A stretch of DNA of 55,219 nucleotides from CAIYOL01 sp964494805. Lineage in GTDB: Bacteria > Planctomycetota > Phycisphaerae > Sedimentisphaerales > Anaerobacaceae. The notes under the pieces were generated by a model. That model did not search any database, had not been told where the DNA came from, and was given only the letters and a program-made list of their open reading frames with translations. Shown piece after piece: positions 8,791 through 16,444 of this stretch; position 1 is the stretch's first letter; each line of letters begins with the position of its first letter. A program made the translations under genes and the position numbers. The stretch is taken from the NCBI GenBank assembly GCA_964494805.1, contig CAZBST010000015.1, forward strand, positions 1 through 55,219. The letters run 5' to 3'.

Positions 8791-8859
8791 TTGCTTTGGG
8801 GTTATCGGGTTTGATTTAGCTGAGGGCAAGAGAGTTGCCGTTAAAAAAAATAATGGGGG

Positions 8860-9072
8860 TTAAGAAACCACATTTTCCTTTTGCTTTGCTTGAAGAGTGA
8901 GCGCCTCATCCAACTGCTCAGTTGTTATGTAACCAAGCTCTAAGAGAATCTGGCCCAACGGCCGATACTTACCTTTCATTTGTTCTATAAGTGCCTGCTC
9001 GAGTTGAGATTGCTTCAGATAACCATTTTCACAAAGTATTTGACCTATTAGTTTCCTGCTTGTTGGGTTCAC
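8860..9072 (-). CDS. Stand-alone MshEN / GspE-N-like mini-protein
   Basis: 70 residues. The start is a GTG with AGAGGG five bases upstream. The whole protein is two copies of the roughly 24-residue MshEN pattern: IGQILCENGYLKQSQLEQAL at about 9-28 and LGQILLELGYITTEQLDEAL at about 39-58, joined by a short linker. In the ATPases MshE and GspE this double motif binds cyclic di-GMP, and it normally sits in front of an ATPase domain. Here there is no ATPase, so the product may be a free c-di-GMP sensor or adaptor for type II secretion or pilus machinery. The consensus Arg at motif position 1 is not conserved (Leu and Pro), so nucleotide binding is uncertain. The gene lies between repeat copies A and B. 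Confidence 0.75.
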   Translation of the reverse strand: MNPTSRKLIGQILCENGYLKQSQLEQALIEQMKGKYRPLGQILLELGYITTEQLDEALTLQAKQKENVVS

Positions 9073-9134
9073 TTTAACCCTCTTGGTTCAAAATCCATTA
9101 TCTTTTGAGAAGAAGCTGCATTTCCCAGCTTGTG

Positions 9135-9246
9135 CCATCCGATTCAGTACAGAAAGCCCACACTTTGATACTTATAAAGGCGTAACGAGGGGGGTGAAAT
9201 GTTGATGGAAATTACGGTTTTTTTGAGAAAAAAGTGCCTCGCCAGC
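9135..9246 (+). repeat. Intergenic repeat, copy B
   Basis: Second long copy of the repeat at 8685-8790, in the same orientation and 450 bases away, on the other side of the MshEN-like gene. The best conserved parts are CTTATAAAGGCGTA and AAATGTTGATG. Confidence 0.65.
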
Positions 9247-9460
9247 TGTTTTTCCTCTTGTTAACGTGACTTACGATTATACCTCCCTATCCCCAGATTT
9301 CAACAAAAAACTACCGTTTCACTAATATCTCCAAAACCGTAGCTTTATCGCGATAGCTTATGACAAACCTGCAAAGATTTTTTTGCATCCAAAGCCGGCC
9401 CCCCCGTACCGGCGTTTTAAGGAGGAATCATTAAGAGTAGCGTGTTTAGACTATCTCCGT

Positions 9461-9500
9461 CTTAATAAGGGCGAACCTGAAGGGCAAAATGTTGATATAA
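9461..9500 (+). repeat. Intergenic repeat, copy C (short)
   Basis: A partial copy of the A/B repeat: TTAATAAGGGCG, GAAGGG, AAAATGTTGATA in the same order and spacing. It is more diverged than A and B. Confidence 0.45.
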
Positions 9501-9587
9501 AAATGGACTTCTTGCTTAAAACCACTAAATCCGGCATTTAATCAGGTAATAATTTCCCCTATCCGCCATTCATTAATTTCCTATCCC

Positions 9588-9616
9588 TTGTTAATAAACA
9601 GGTTATTGGGTATAAT
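9588..9616 (+). promoter_or_regulatory. Sigma-70-type promoter for the sigma/anti-sigma pair
   Basis: TTGTTA (9588-9593), exactly 17 bases, then a perfect TATAAT (9611-9616). It lies about 42 bases upstream of the GTG start. The pair therefore looks expressed by the housekeeping sigma; an extra autoregulatory promoter was not seen. Confidence 0.7.
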
Positions 9617-9657
9617 GGTTAAAGCTCAACTGACACTTTTTTTGGAGTATAGCCAAA

Positions 9658-10209
9658 GTGCCTGTGGCGAGGGTAAAGAAAGAACCTGTGCCGCCGGTCA
9701 ATATCGACCGTGTGGCAGAAATCTACTCAAAATATGGGGATTTTATCCGCACGATTATTTATAACTATGTCGAAAATGATTCCCAGGCAGATGATTTGTT
9801 CCAAGATTTCTTCCTTTCTCTCATTTCCAAGCCTATCCCTGCAAATATTCAGAATATCAAGGGTTATCTTTATAAGGCGATAACCAACGATATTGTTGAT
9901 GCCATTCGTCGGATGGAAAAGTACAAAACTCGAATAGACAAATATGCTGAATGTTTTAATTATTCTGTCAACAATAACCGTCCAGAAAGCGCCTTTATTG
10001 AAGTAGAGCAGACAAATAAAATGTTTAGACTTATCGAGGGGCGGTTGCGACATAGCGAAGCTCAGGCGATTACTTTGCGATACAGAAATAGCTATAATAT
10101 CAAAGAGATAGCAGAGAAGATGCATGTGGATAACAGAACCATCAGCAGGTATATCTCCACAGGATTAAGTAAAGTCCGTCAGTTTTTAACAGTAAAACGA
10201 GGTGATTAG
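9658..10209 (+). CDS. ECF-type RNA polymerase sigma factor
   Basis: 183 residues with a GTG start (MPVARVKKE) and GGAG 10 bases upstream. Residues about 20-85 match sigma region 2 (AEIYSKYGDFIRTIIYNYV, DDLFQDFFLSLI, IKGYLYKAITNDIVDAIRR). Residues about 130-178 match region 4 with its helix-turn-helix (LRYRNSYNIKEIAEKMHVDN). It should redirect RNA polymerase to a small regulon. The next gene starts one base after its stop and encodes a membrane protein with zinc-finger-type anti-sigma motifs, so the two are a sigma/anti-sigma pair. Its target promoters cannot be read from this window. Confidence 0.9.
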   Translation: MPVARVKKEPVPPVNIDRVAEIYSKYGDFIRTIIYNYVENDSQADDLFQDFFLSLISKPIPANIQNIKGYLYKAITNDIVDAIRRMEKYKTRIDKYAECFNYSVNNNRPESAFIEVEQTNKMFRLIEGRLRHSEAQAITLRYRNSYNIKEIAEKMHVDNRTISRYISTGLSKVRQFLTVKRGD

Positions 10210-10210
10210 A

Positions 10211-11890
10211 ATGATTGCTCGCGGTCCTAAATCGTTATGCGAGGAAGCTGAGTTATATTACTATGATTTTCTCTGTAACGAAAGCCGCAGACTTATTCCA
10301 GAGTCCATCGTTAGCCACATTGAACAATGCTTACATTGCAGGGAACAGGTAAATCATCTCAAAGCGATATTATCACAAGCCGATGGTCTTGAATCGGAAC
10401 GGGGACAAGTTAATTCTGCGGTTACCACAATGCTGAAACTTCACTTTGCCTACATTGGCAAGCCTGTAACCTGTAATATTGTAAAACCTTTTCTACCGAC
10501 TCTGTTAGACCAGGTCTTGGGGATACATATACCAACACCAATAGTAACACATGTATGCGATTGTCAACAATGTTCCGAAGATTTAGATATAATTCGATGT
10601 CTGAATCTTGGTCGTGAACAGTTATGCCGGTTAAGTCAGCTCTTTGCAGATAAACCTATGGGGAGTAATATCAGCTGTACAAAAGCCCAAAATGCCATCT
10701 CATCTGTTGTATCAATGGTTTTTAGTGAAACCGATTCGGAAATCTTGAAACATTTGTGTATGTGCCCTATTTGTCGAAAGCTGGTTTATAAAGAACGACA
10801 AAAACTCTGTGACAGTTTGCCGGAATATGCCCCATCTCCAGGATTTCCCTGTGAGTCAGCTTCGACAAGCGATTTTTTCGATTATGTCATACCATATGAA
10901 ATTGACCCAGCCAATGACCAGTACGCTAAATTCCGAGAATCGTTCACCTCACATGTGACCAATTGCCCAAAATGTCTGGCTAAAATGCAAGAACTGCACA
11001 GGACTATATATAGAATTTCCGAACGGGCTGAATCTGATGTCGTTACGATATACCATATAGATGAATCTGCTAAAACTCAAGCGATCGGTGAAACCGAGGA
11101 GCTTTACGCTGGCTTTCCCATAAGAGTAGACGTAAAGCAACGTGAAGAAGCGAAGGCTGGGCAGCCAGTTCCAGCCATCAATTTTGCCACTACCCTGAAA
11201 CAGAAAGTCCCGGGAAAGAAACTAAAGCCACTGTTTAAAACAGGTGCCGTGGCAGCGGCAGTTATATTGATAATGGCTATCTTATTTCAGAGTATACCTG
11301 CCAGAGCAGTTACACTGGAAAGAATCTACGAGGCTATCAAAAAAGTTAAAAATGTCCATATCGCAAGTTTTGCCCCCGGAAAAACAAGACCAACACAAGA
11401 GCGATGGATATCAAGGACAGCAAATACTTATCTGTTGAAAACCGGGAAAGGATTAGTTCTATGGGATATTAACAATGGCGTAAGAAAAAGCAAAAACAGT
11501 ACTACCGGTGCGATTGGCACAGTGCCTTTATCTGCTGAAGCGGCAATTGAAATCAAAGATATAATAGCTGGTTTCTTCAGTTTGGTCCCATTTGCTAATC
11601 TATCTGAAATCCCTACCGATGCCCAGTGGCGACATGTGACTGATAATGACTTTGAAAGAAATGACAACACTGAAGTATACGATCTTGAATGGGTCGAGGG
11701 TAAATCCGGTGGTTCTGTCGTATTTAAGAAATGGCGGGCGTTTGTAGATAAAAACACGAACTTGCCTCAAAGAATCGAGTGGTATAAAAAACTCGCTGAT
11801 GACGCTGAATTTAGACTGGAAACAGTAATGGTAATGAAATACTTGGATGACAATAAGATACAGGAAGTTATCCAAGAGACATCTTTTTAG
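10211..11890 (+). CDS. Membrane anti-sigma protein with four HxxxCxxC modules and a RseB/LolA-like outer part
   Basis: About 559 residues. ATG 10211 has GAGGTG six bases upstream; GTG 10202 is an alternative that would overlap the sigma gene by 8 bases. The cytoplasmic part has four zinc-binding anti-sigma-type motifs, HIEQCLHC (about 36), HVCDCQQC (about 113), HLCMCPIC (about 180) and HVTNCPKC (about 247), spaced 67-77 residues apart. One transmembrane helix (about 344-362) follows. The C-terminal 190 residues lie outside the membrane and resemble LolA/RseB-type domains. Usual anti-sigma factors have a single such motif, so four is unusual. By analogy it should hold the upstream sigma factor and release it on an envelope signal. 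It converges with the prepilin gene (11-base gap). Confidence 0.82.
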   Translation: MIARGPKSLCEEAELYYYDFLCNESRRLIPESIVSHIEQCLHCREQVNHLKAILSQADGLESERGQVNSAVTTMLKLHFAYIGKPVTCNIVKPFLPTLLDQVLGIHIPTPIVTHVCDCQQCSEDLDIIRCLNLGREQLCRLSQLFADKPMGSNISCTKAQNAISSVVSMVFSETDSEILKHLCMCPICRKLVYKERQKLCDSLPEYAPSPGFPCESASTSDFFDYVIPYEIDPANDQYAKFRESFTSHVTNCPKCLAKMQELHRTIYRISERAESDVVTIYHIDESAKTQAIGETEELYAGFPIRVDVKQREEAKAGQPVPAINFATTLKQKVPGKKLKPLFKTGAVAAAVILIMAILFQSIPARAVTLERIYEAIKKVKNVHIASFAPGKTRPTQERWISRTANTYLLKTGKGLVLWDINNGVRKSKNSTTGAIGTVPLSAEAAIEIKDIIAGFFSLVPFANLSEIPTDAQWRHVTDNDFERNDNTEVYDLEWVEGKSGGSVVFKKWRAFVDKNTNLPQRIEWYKKLADDAEFRLETVMVMKYLDDNKIQEVIQETSF

Positions 11891-11901
11891 GCAGTGGCAT
11901 T

Positions 11902-12720
11902 TTATTTCGGCACCCAAAGGGGACTTTTGTTTTTGTAGTCATCACCTATTTTCTCAATAAACAAGTCATCGGCTTTTGTTCGACTTACATGGCCGTCTGC
12001 AAATCCAACGTTCACAGTTTTATTTGGATGTCGGCCGTCTATAGCATCCCATTTTTGGCCAGGCCATAAATCTCTTTCTTTGTTAATCCAAAGGCCTGGT
12101 ATATAAGCAGTATCTTCGATTACAACTTTGCCAAGAACAACAGGAGGACTGTCGGTTGCATGCCACCAGCTTATTATACTGTAGCCACTATCAACGATAA
12201 GCAGAGTCTGGCCGGGGCGCGGTATATCACTGCTTTGCAAAGGCGTTCCAACAAATTCTTCCCTGAGACTTTGTCTGTCATCAAAACTTTTGCATATAGA
12301 GCGGTTCACACCATAATTGCCACAGAGAATATTATTTTTGAGTTTGGGCTCACTTTCGAGTATAGAATCACTTAGCCGTTTGGATGGACACCGTACCACT
12401 GTTCCTGCCCTGTTGGCGTTGCTGAAATAGCCATCCACTTGGTTGAACCACCACCATCCTGTTCTATCATATTGGGTATAGCCAGGATAACCACCCCGTG
12501 GCGGATTCATAGAAGTATTATCAAAACCGTAGGGCAGAGTTTGGTTTTCGGTTTCATAAATAAACAGGGCGCCCAGCAACTGCTTGATATTCGAGCTGCA
12601 AAGGGCAACTTCGGCCTGCTGTCTGGATCTTCGCAACGACGGTAACAATATAGCCGTAAGCAGCGCAATTGTCACAATGACCACGAGCAATTCGATGAGC
12701 GTAAAAGCGGAACGCTTCAT
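11902..12720 (-). CDS. Type IV pilin/pseudopilin-like protein with C-terminal FADGHV motif
   Basis: 272 residues. The N-terminus MKRSAFTLIELLVVIV is a prepilin leader with the T-L-I-E-L helix; the Glu at +5 after the cleavage site is present. The C-terminal RHPNKTVNVGFADGHVSR resembles the H-x9-D-G motif of the many pseudopilin-like proteins of Planctomycetota, with one extra residue between H and DG. The protein should be cut by a prepilin peptidase and assembled in, or retained by, a type II secretion or pilus-like machine. There is no secretion machinery in this window. A terminator separates it from the upstream C39-like gene. Confidence 0.88.
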   Translation of the reverse strand: MKRSAFTLIELLVVIVTIALLTAILLPSLRRSRQQAEVALCSSNIKQLLGALFIYETENQTLPYGFDNTSMNPPRGGYPGYTQYDRTGWWWFNQVDGYFSNANRAGTVVRCPSKRLSDSILESEPKLKNNILCGNYGVNRSICKSFDDRQSLREEFVGTPLQSSDIPRPGQTLLIVDSGYSIISWWHATDSPPVVLGKVVIEDTAYIPGLWINKERDLWPGQKWDAIDGRHPNKTVNVGFADGHVSRTKADDLFIEKIGDDYKNKSPLWVPK

Positions 12721-12768
12721 AATCGGCTATTCTATTGCCACTTTTCTGATGCGTCAACACAAAGCACC

Positions 12769-12798
12769 TACAAAAAAGCAGATGGGAATTATCCCATC
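12769..12798 (-). terminator. Intrinsic terminator after the C39-like gene
   Basis: GATGGGA/TCCCATC (12781-12787 with 12792-12798) with a 4-base loop is followed on the minus strand by TGC and six T. It lies just past the stop of the C39-like gene and before the prepilin gene, which therefore probably has its own promoter. Confidence 0.75.
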
Positions 12799-12831
12799 CA
12801 CTTGCCTTGATATCTCGACGAGGTAGCCAAG

Positions 12832-14634
12832 CTAAGCACACGCCCGCATAAAATAACATGTCCATTCACCTGTTACAGTGCAAGCGTAAGGATCATAAGG
12901 GTCTACTATGCAGGGACTCTCTTTGTATCTAATCTTTCTGGTGCTCCAGCAACCGCCACTTTCAGCGAGTTTACAGCCATATCTTGTAAGGTACTCCTGG
13001 TAATAACCTCCGCATGACCCGGCTACGTAGCTGCAATATATCACATTGTACTCCTGTAAAAGTCTAGTGCAGGAATAACCTGCAGCACCGGTCATTATTT
13101 GAAGCTGCTGATTACTAATTTCTGTAAGTTCACCTGTAATAGGGCTGTTGGAAATCAAAAGAGCCGTACCCTCGGTCCAGTCCATTCTGAAGAAGTTAAT
13201 ATCTGTGCGGTAATAAAATCTATTGCTAGCCAAATCTATCGTCCAGACATATTTGTCGTCTATTGCCTCAAGAACAACGAAATGTTTTTTGCTCGGGACA
13301 TGCAGGATTGCCTTGCAACCGTTCAAACTCTTTAGCGTCTGGACATCGGTCCTGACAGCCCGGCAGTAGAGCCCCAAGCCCTGCGCGAGTTGCTTCATTT
13401 CATAAAGGCTTGTGGTTTTATCAGGTTTATTTACCAGTTGAGCAAGCTGTTGGTCCATGACATCTTTACCCAACTGCGAAGCAACGTATTTTAATGCTGC
13501 CGTTGCGCAATTTTGCATCTGTGTTTCTTTACCTGCAGCATATATCAATCTTTCAGCCAAGAGTAGGTCTGTATCAATCGTCTGCGAATAGCGATACATT
13601 TCCGGCTTACTGTTACTGAAAGAAAAGTGCTCTATCAACGCATCAGGCTCATAGTCAACCTCGAAATCATAACTTTTTGGAGCATCTGCATCTATATGGG
13701 TGATATCCCACAAGTCGCGGGCTAATAATCTGTTTGACCCGGCTTCGTACTGTTCCAGCAAAATGGTGGATGGAATCCAGCTACCGCCTGTTGATTGGTA
13801 ATCGGAATATTGTTTGGAGATAACGACATCACCGTGCCTACTTGTTAGACAGGATATTACGGCGTAATCTTTTTGCGGGTCCATTACAAATACCATTTGC
13901 GAACCGTCAGGATTATTGAGTGTTAGATGTATTTGTGTTTGGCCGTTGATTTGCCTCTCTATTGCAACGGCATCTAAAGCAGCGAGATTATCGTATGAAT
14001 AAAAGCCGTATCCCCAGGGAATCAATCCTGCCGTTAGTGGCCCGTTGACAACATGTGGGGTACGGCCTGTTGCATCAACAATTGCATGATTGCCGGGCAA
14101 AAAATAAGTGGTATATTTTTCGCCATCCCAAGCGAATATACGCTTTGCATTCCATTCTAAGTTGAACTGGTCGGTCATAAAATTAGCTTCCAGGTCTTCA
14201 CCCGGTTTTACTGAATCTGTGCGCGAATTCACGTTGATTTCCCAATAGAATCGAACGCCATCGAATTTTACAATAGCAGTCGAACTCATTGTATATTCAT
14301 TAGACAATTTGTATCGGGCATTAAATGGTTCGGCATCAAGCCTCATTTTTTGCAGCTCTTGCGTAAGTTCCCTTTTGTTCAGGTCGTTTTGATATCGCTG
14401 AATCTCTTTGTTGATTTGATCATTGAGCGCATCTGCATCTATCATCTTTGGAGCTCTGTATTCGTTGTGTTTTGCTTCAATTGTACCTGCAGATATCCAA
14501 GTTTTTCTTGGCTGGTTTGTTAGTTTTTGAAAGATTTGTAAAATCTCCGCTCTCTCCATAGGCCTGTCTGCAAAGGCAACCCCGCTAAAGCACAATAAAA
14601 AAACGGCGATTGATGTAAAATTTCTTATTTTCAT
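12832..14634 (-). CDS. Secreted protein with C39-like cysteine peptidase domain and Cys-rich tail
   Basis: About 600 residues. Two ATGs are adjacent; I choose the second (14634) because it is five bases from GGAGG. A signal peptide ends GVAFA. Residues about 25-350 look like a LolA/RseB-type lipid-carrier-like region (QFNLEWNAKRIFAWDGEKY). Residues about 365-500 resemble a peptidase C39 domain: QNCATAAL with the candidate Cys near 375, KKHFVVLEAI with the His near 451, and IDLASN with the Asp near 468. The order and spacing of the triad fit C39. The last 95 residues hold about 11 cysteines and no known motif. C39 domains usually cut double-glycine leaders from inside an ABC transporter; a soluble exported form is unusual. 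The substrate is unknown. Confidence 0.72.
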   Translation of the reverse strand: MKIRNFTSIAVFLLCFSGVAFADRPMERAEILQIFQKLTNQPRKTWISAGTIEAKHNEYRAPKMIDADALNDQINKEIQRYQNDLNKRELTQELQKMRLDAEPFNARYKLSNEYTMSSTAIVKFDGVRFYWEINVNSRTDSVKPGEDLEANFMTDQFNLEWNAKRIFAWDGEKYTTYFLPGNHAIVDATGRTPHVVNGPLTAGLIPWGYGFYSYDNLAALDAVAIERQINGQTQIHLTLNNPDGSQMVFVMDPQKDYAVISCLTSRHGDVVISKQYSDYQSTGGSWIPSTILLEQYEAGSNRLLARDLWDITHIDADAPKSYDFEVDYEPDALIEHFSFSNSKPEMYRYSQTIDTDLLLAERLIYAAGKETQMQNCATAALKYVASQLGKDVMDQQLAQLVNKPDKTTSLYEMKQLAQGLGLYCRAVRTDVQTLKSLNGCKAILHVPSKKHFVVLEAIDDKYVWTIDLASNRFYYRTDINFFRMDWTEGTALLISNSPITGELTEISNQQLQIMTGAAGYSCTRLLQEYNVIYCSYVAGSCGGYYQEYLTRYGCKLAESGGCWSTRKIRYKESPCIVDPYDPYACTVTGEWTCYFMRACA

Positions 14635-14930
14635 CATTACCTCCTTCTCTCAAATTTAGGTTGGTAAAATTTATTTAACGACCAGGCTATTATTATCGGC
14701 AAGATTGTCGAATGCCTTTCCATCAAATATGGCGATTCTGAATTGGAAAATGTAGATTGTTTTCTGTCAAGTTTCTCGAAATGAACTTGCAGGACCGGAT
14801 ATTTAGGCACAACACCATCCGGTTGCTATGGATTAAACTCTACCAACAAATACTATGCTCCCTTTACACGATATGAAATGCGATTTACAGGATGCCCCTC
14901 AATAAGCAGTGACATACTAAGCATGTCCTG

Positions 14931-15605
14931 TTATTCGGTTCTTTCAAGCCAGTATTTGCAAAACAGCATTAAATCGTCGAATTCAACATTCCCGTCGATA
15001 TCGAGGTCTGCTCCTTCACACGGGCTGCCGGGTTCATTACAGTCAGTTGCTTGCCAGTGGGATGCAAGGATTGTATAATCACGAAAGTCGACTTTGGTGT
15101 CATTATTGAAATCACGTGTACGGACATGGTGGAAAATAAACGAATCGATCGGCTCGTCCTTTACATTGAAATCATAAAAATCTACAGTGCAGTTTCCTAC
15201 TCCCGCGGCGTTATAATCAATAATGAACCAATCACCTGCTATTGCTTCACCATCCCCACCAAACATAAACCCAAGGCCAAGTCCCTCCTCTGCCCAATCC
15301 CATACACGAGCATAATCACCTGCAGCGGGGAAACGAGAGCCTTCCCAGTCCATGGTAATATCATTGTAATCCCGGCCTGATAAAATTCCGTAATCCCAAT
15401 ATGCTTCCTTAATGAACAAACCACCACCCATAGCCCAGTACCCACCAACATCTGAGCTGACAATAATTGTGAGCTTGGTTCCAACCATAATATCTCGACT
15501 GTCAAAAGGTGTGTTGCCATCAGTCTCGCATACTCTTGTCGAAACCGCCCCCAAAGTCGGCAAAGTCATAGAGAAAAATAATAGTAGAATTGTTATTTTT
15601 TTCAT
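14931..15605 (-). CDS. Small secreted protein with dockerin-like C-terminus
   Basis: 224 residues. Start at 15605 (MKKITILLLFF), with GGGAG upstream and a clear signal peptide ending TLGA; the longer frame upstream lacks these. Residues about 20-150 are a beta-rich, acidic domain without a recognised family. The last 60 residues carry two dockerin-like calcium-loop segments, RDFNNDTKVDFRDYTILASHW and ADLDIDGNVEFDDLMLFCKYW, typical of Phycisphaerae exported proteins. Whether these pair with cohesins or act as a sorting tag is not known. No terminator was found in the 296 bases before the next gene. Confidence 0.8.
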   Translation of the reverse strand: MKKITILLLFFSMTLPTLGAVSTRVCETDGNTPFDSRDIMVGTKLTIIVSSDVGGYWAMGGGLFIKEAYWDYGILSGRDYNDITMDWEGSRFPAAGDYARVWDWAEEGLGLGFMFGGDGEAIAGDWFIIDYNAAGVGNCTVDFYDFNVKDEPIDSFIFHHVRTRDFNNDTKVDFRDYTILASHWQATDCNEPGSPCEGADLDIDGNVEFDDLMLFCKYWLERTE

Positions 15606-16276
15606 AGTTTTTGCTCCCAGAACCAGAATAAGATATCTTGTCGGAAACAGTGAACTAAAAGAAGAGAATATGACTATTTGGAAAAATATAGTATATTTTG
15701 TTATCCTCCATGGCCTCTCCCCTTTTTTACTATGCACTATGTTATACAGGTCAGCGGCGCAAGTCAAGAAAAAAGAAAAGCTACAATAACAATTTTACAT
15801 AATCTTATAAATTCGCTCAGAAAAATTTGCCTTCAGATTCTCAGTAAAAGTTGTGTGTCAAACCAGTGATCCGGTTGTTGTCGCGTGCTGAGCTTGCAAG
15901 CCTTCCGGCTACTTGATTGGGTAGTACAAGTGATTTTTCAGACATATTTTGTATTATACATTAATTGCTCTAACCGCTATACAGATAATGTACGGATATA
16001 ATACAAATATCGGATATATATGTTTATTTTTCTTAGACAAAGTATTTGGGTAGGTGCTAAATGGTGAGTTTTTAATATTGACTCTGGAAGGGAGAACCAA
16101 GTTGCTGTTGTTTCCGTAAGCCGCAATGAGGAGCATTAGTATTACGCAGGAGCGAAGCTACGAAGTAAGTAAAAAAGAGGGCCGAACTGGAGGACGCAAC
16201 AGCAAACCCACAAGCCGAACTAGAGTTTCCGTTCCACAGGCACAAAAAAAGACCTGGAGTTATCTCCAGGTCCTAA
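15606..16276. other. Gene-free region between the dockerin-like gene and tRNA-fMet
   Basis: About 670 bases, AT-rich, with no convincing gene. The right end holds the terminator and repeat copy shared with 8026-8070. A plus-strand frame over 16126-16365 is only the antisense of the tRNA. Confidence 0.6.
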
Positions 16277-16287
16277 TAGCGGGGGCA
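16241..16287 (-). repeat. tRNA 3' end/terminator repeat, intact copy
   Basis: Partner of the repeat at 8026-8070, in the same orientation and 8.2 kb apart. This copy is continuous with the complete tRNA-fMet gene. Confidence 0.8.
16244..16272 (-). terminator. Terminator of the ribosomal superoperon / tRNA-fMet
   Basis: A perfect 9-bp stem GACCTGGAG/CTCCAGGTC with a 4-base loop is followed on the minus strand by seven T. It starts four bases after the tRNA 3' end. Confidence 0.92.
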
Positions 16288-16350
16288 GGATTCGAACCTG
16301 CGACCTCCGGGTTATGGGCCCGACGAGCTACCAGACTGCTCTACCCCGCG
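16277..16350 (-). tRNA. Initiator tRNA-fMet (CAT)
   Basis: 74 bases without an encoded CCA. It folds as a standard cloverleaf: anticodon loop CCCATAA, T loop TTCGAAT. Initiator features are all present: the first base C faces T72 (no pair), three consecutive G-C pairs (GGG/CCC) next to the anticodon loop, and an A11-T24 pair in the D stem. It lies 94 bases after the HIT-protein gene on the same strand and in front of the strong terminator, so it is probably the last gene of the superoperon transcript. Confidence 0.95.
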
Positions 16351-16444
16351 GTCATTCGTTCGTGACTTGTCTCTCGCCGCTCGTATCTCGCAGCAAATAC
16401 AGGATAACGTAAGGAGCGTTTCTTATCAAGAGAGCAAGGTGAAA

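Larger units (their letters stand above)
7915..8859. other. Gene-free region with repeats and hairpins
   Basis: About 945 bases with no credible coding frame. It contains the tRNA-3'-end/terminator repeat at 8026-8070, a strong hairpin at 8653-8672 (TCGGCGG/CCGCCGA, followed on the plus strand by TTTTCC), and copy A of a roughly 105-base repeat at 8685-8790. Confidence 0.6.
9073..9657. other. Intergenic region before the sigma-factor gene
   Basis: 585 bases. It holds repeat copies B and C, a TGCAAA/TTTGCA hairpin (9370-9387), a GCCGG/CCGGC hairpin (9394-9413) and, at the right end, a clear promoter (9588-9616). No coding frame looks real. Confidence 0.6.

Noticed and set aside
16126..16365. 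Plus-strand frame containing AGAGFEPATSGLWARRATRL
   Set aside because: It is the antisense of the initiator tRNA; such frames are a well-known false protein family.
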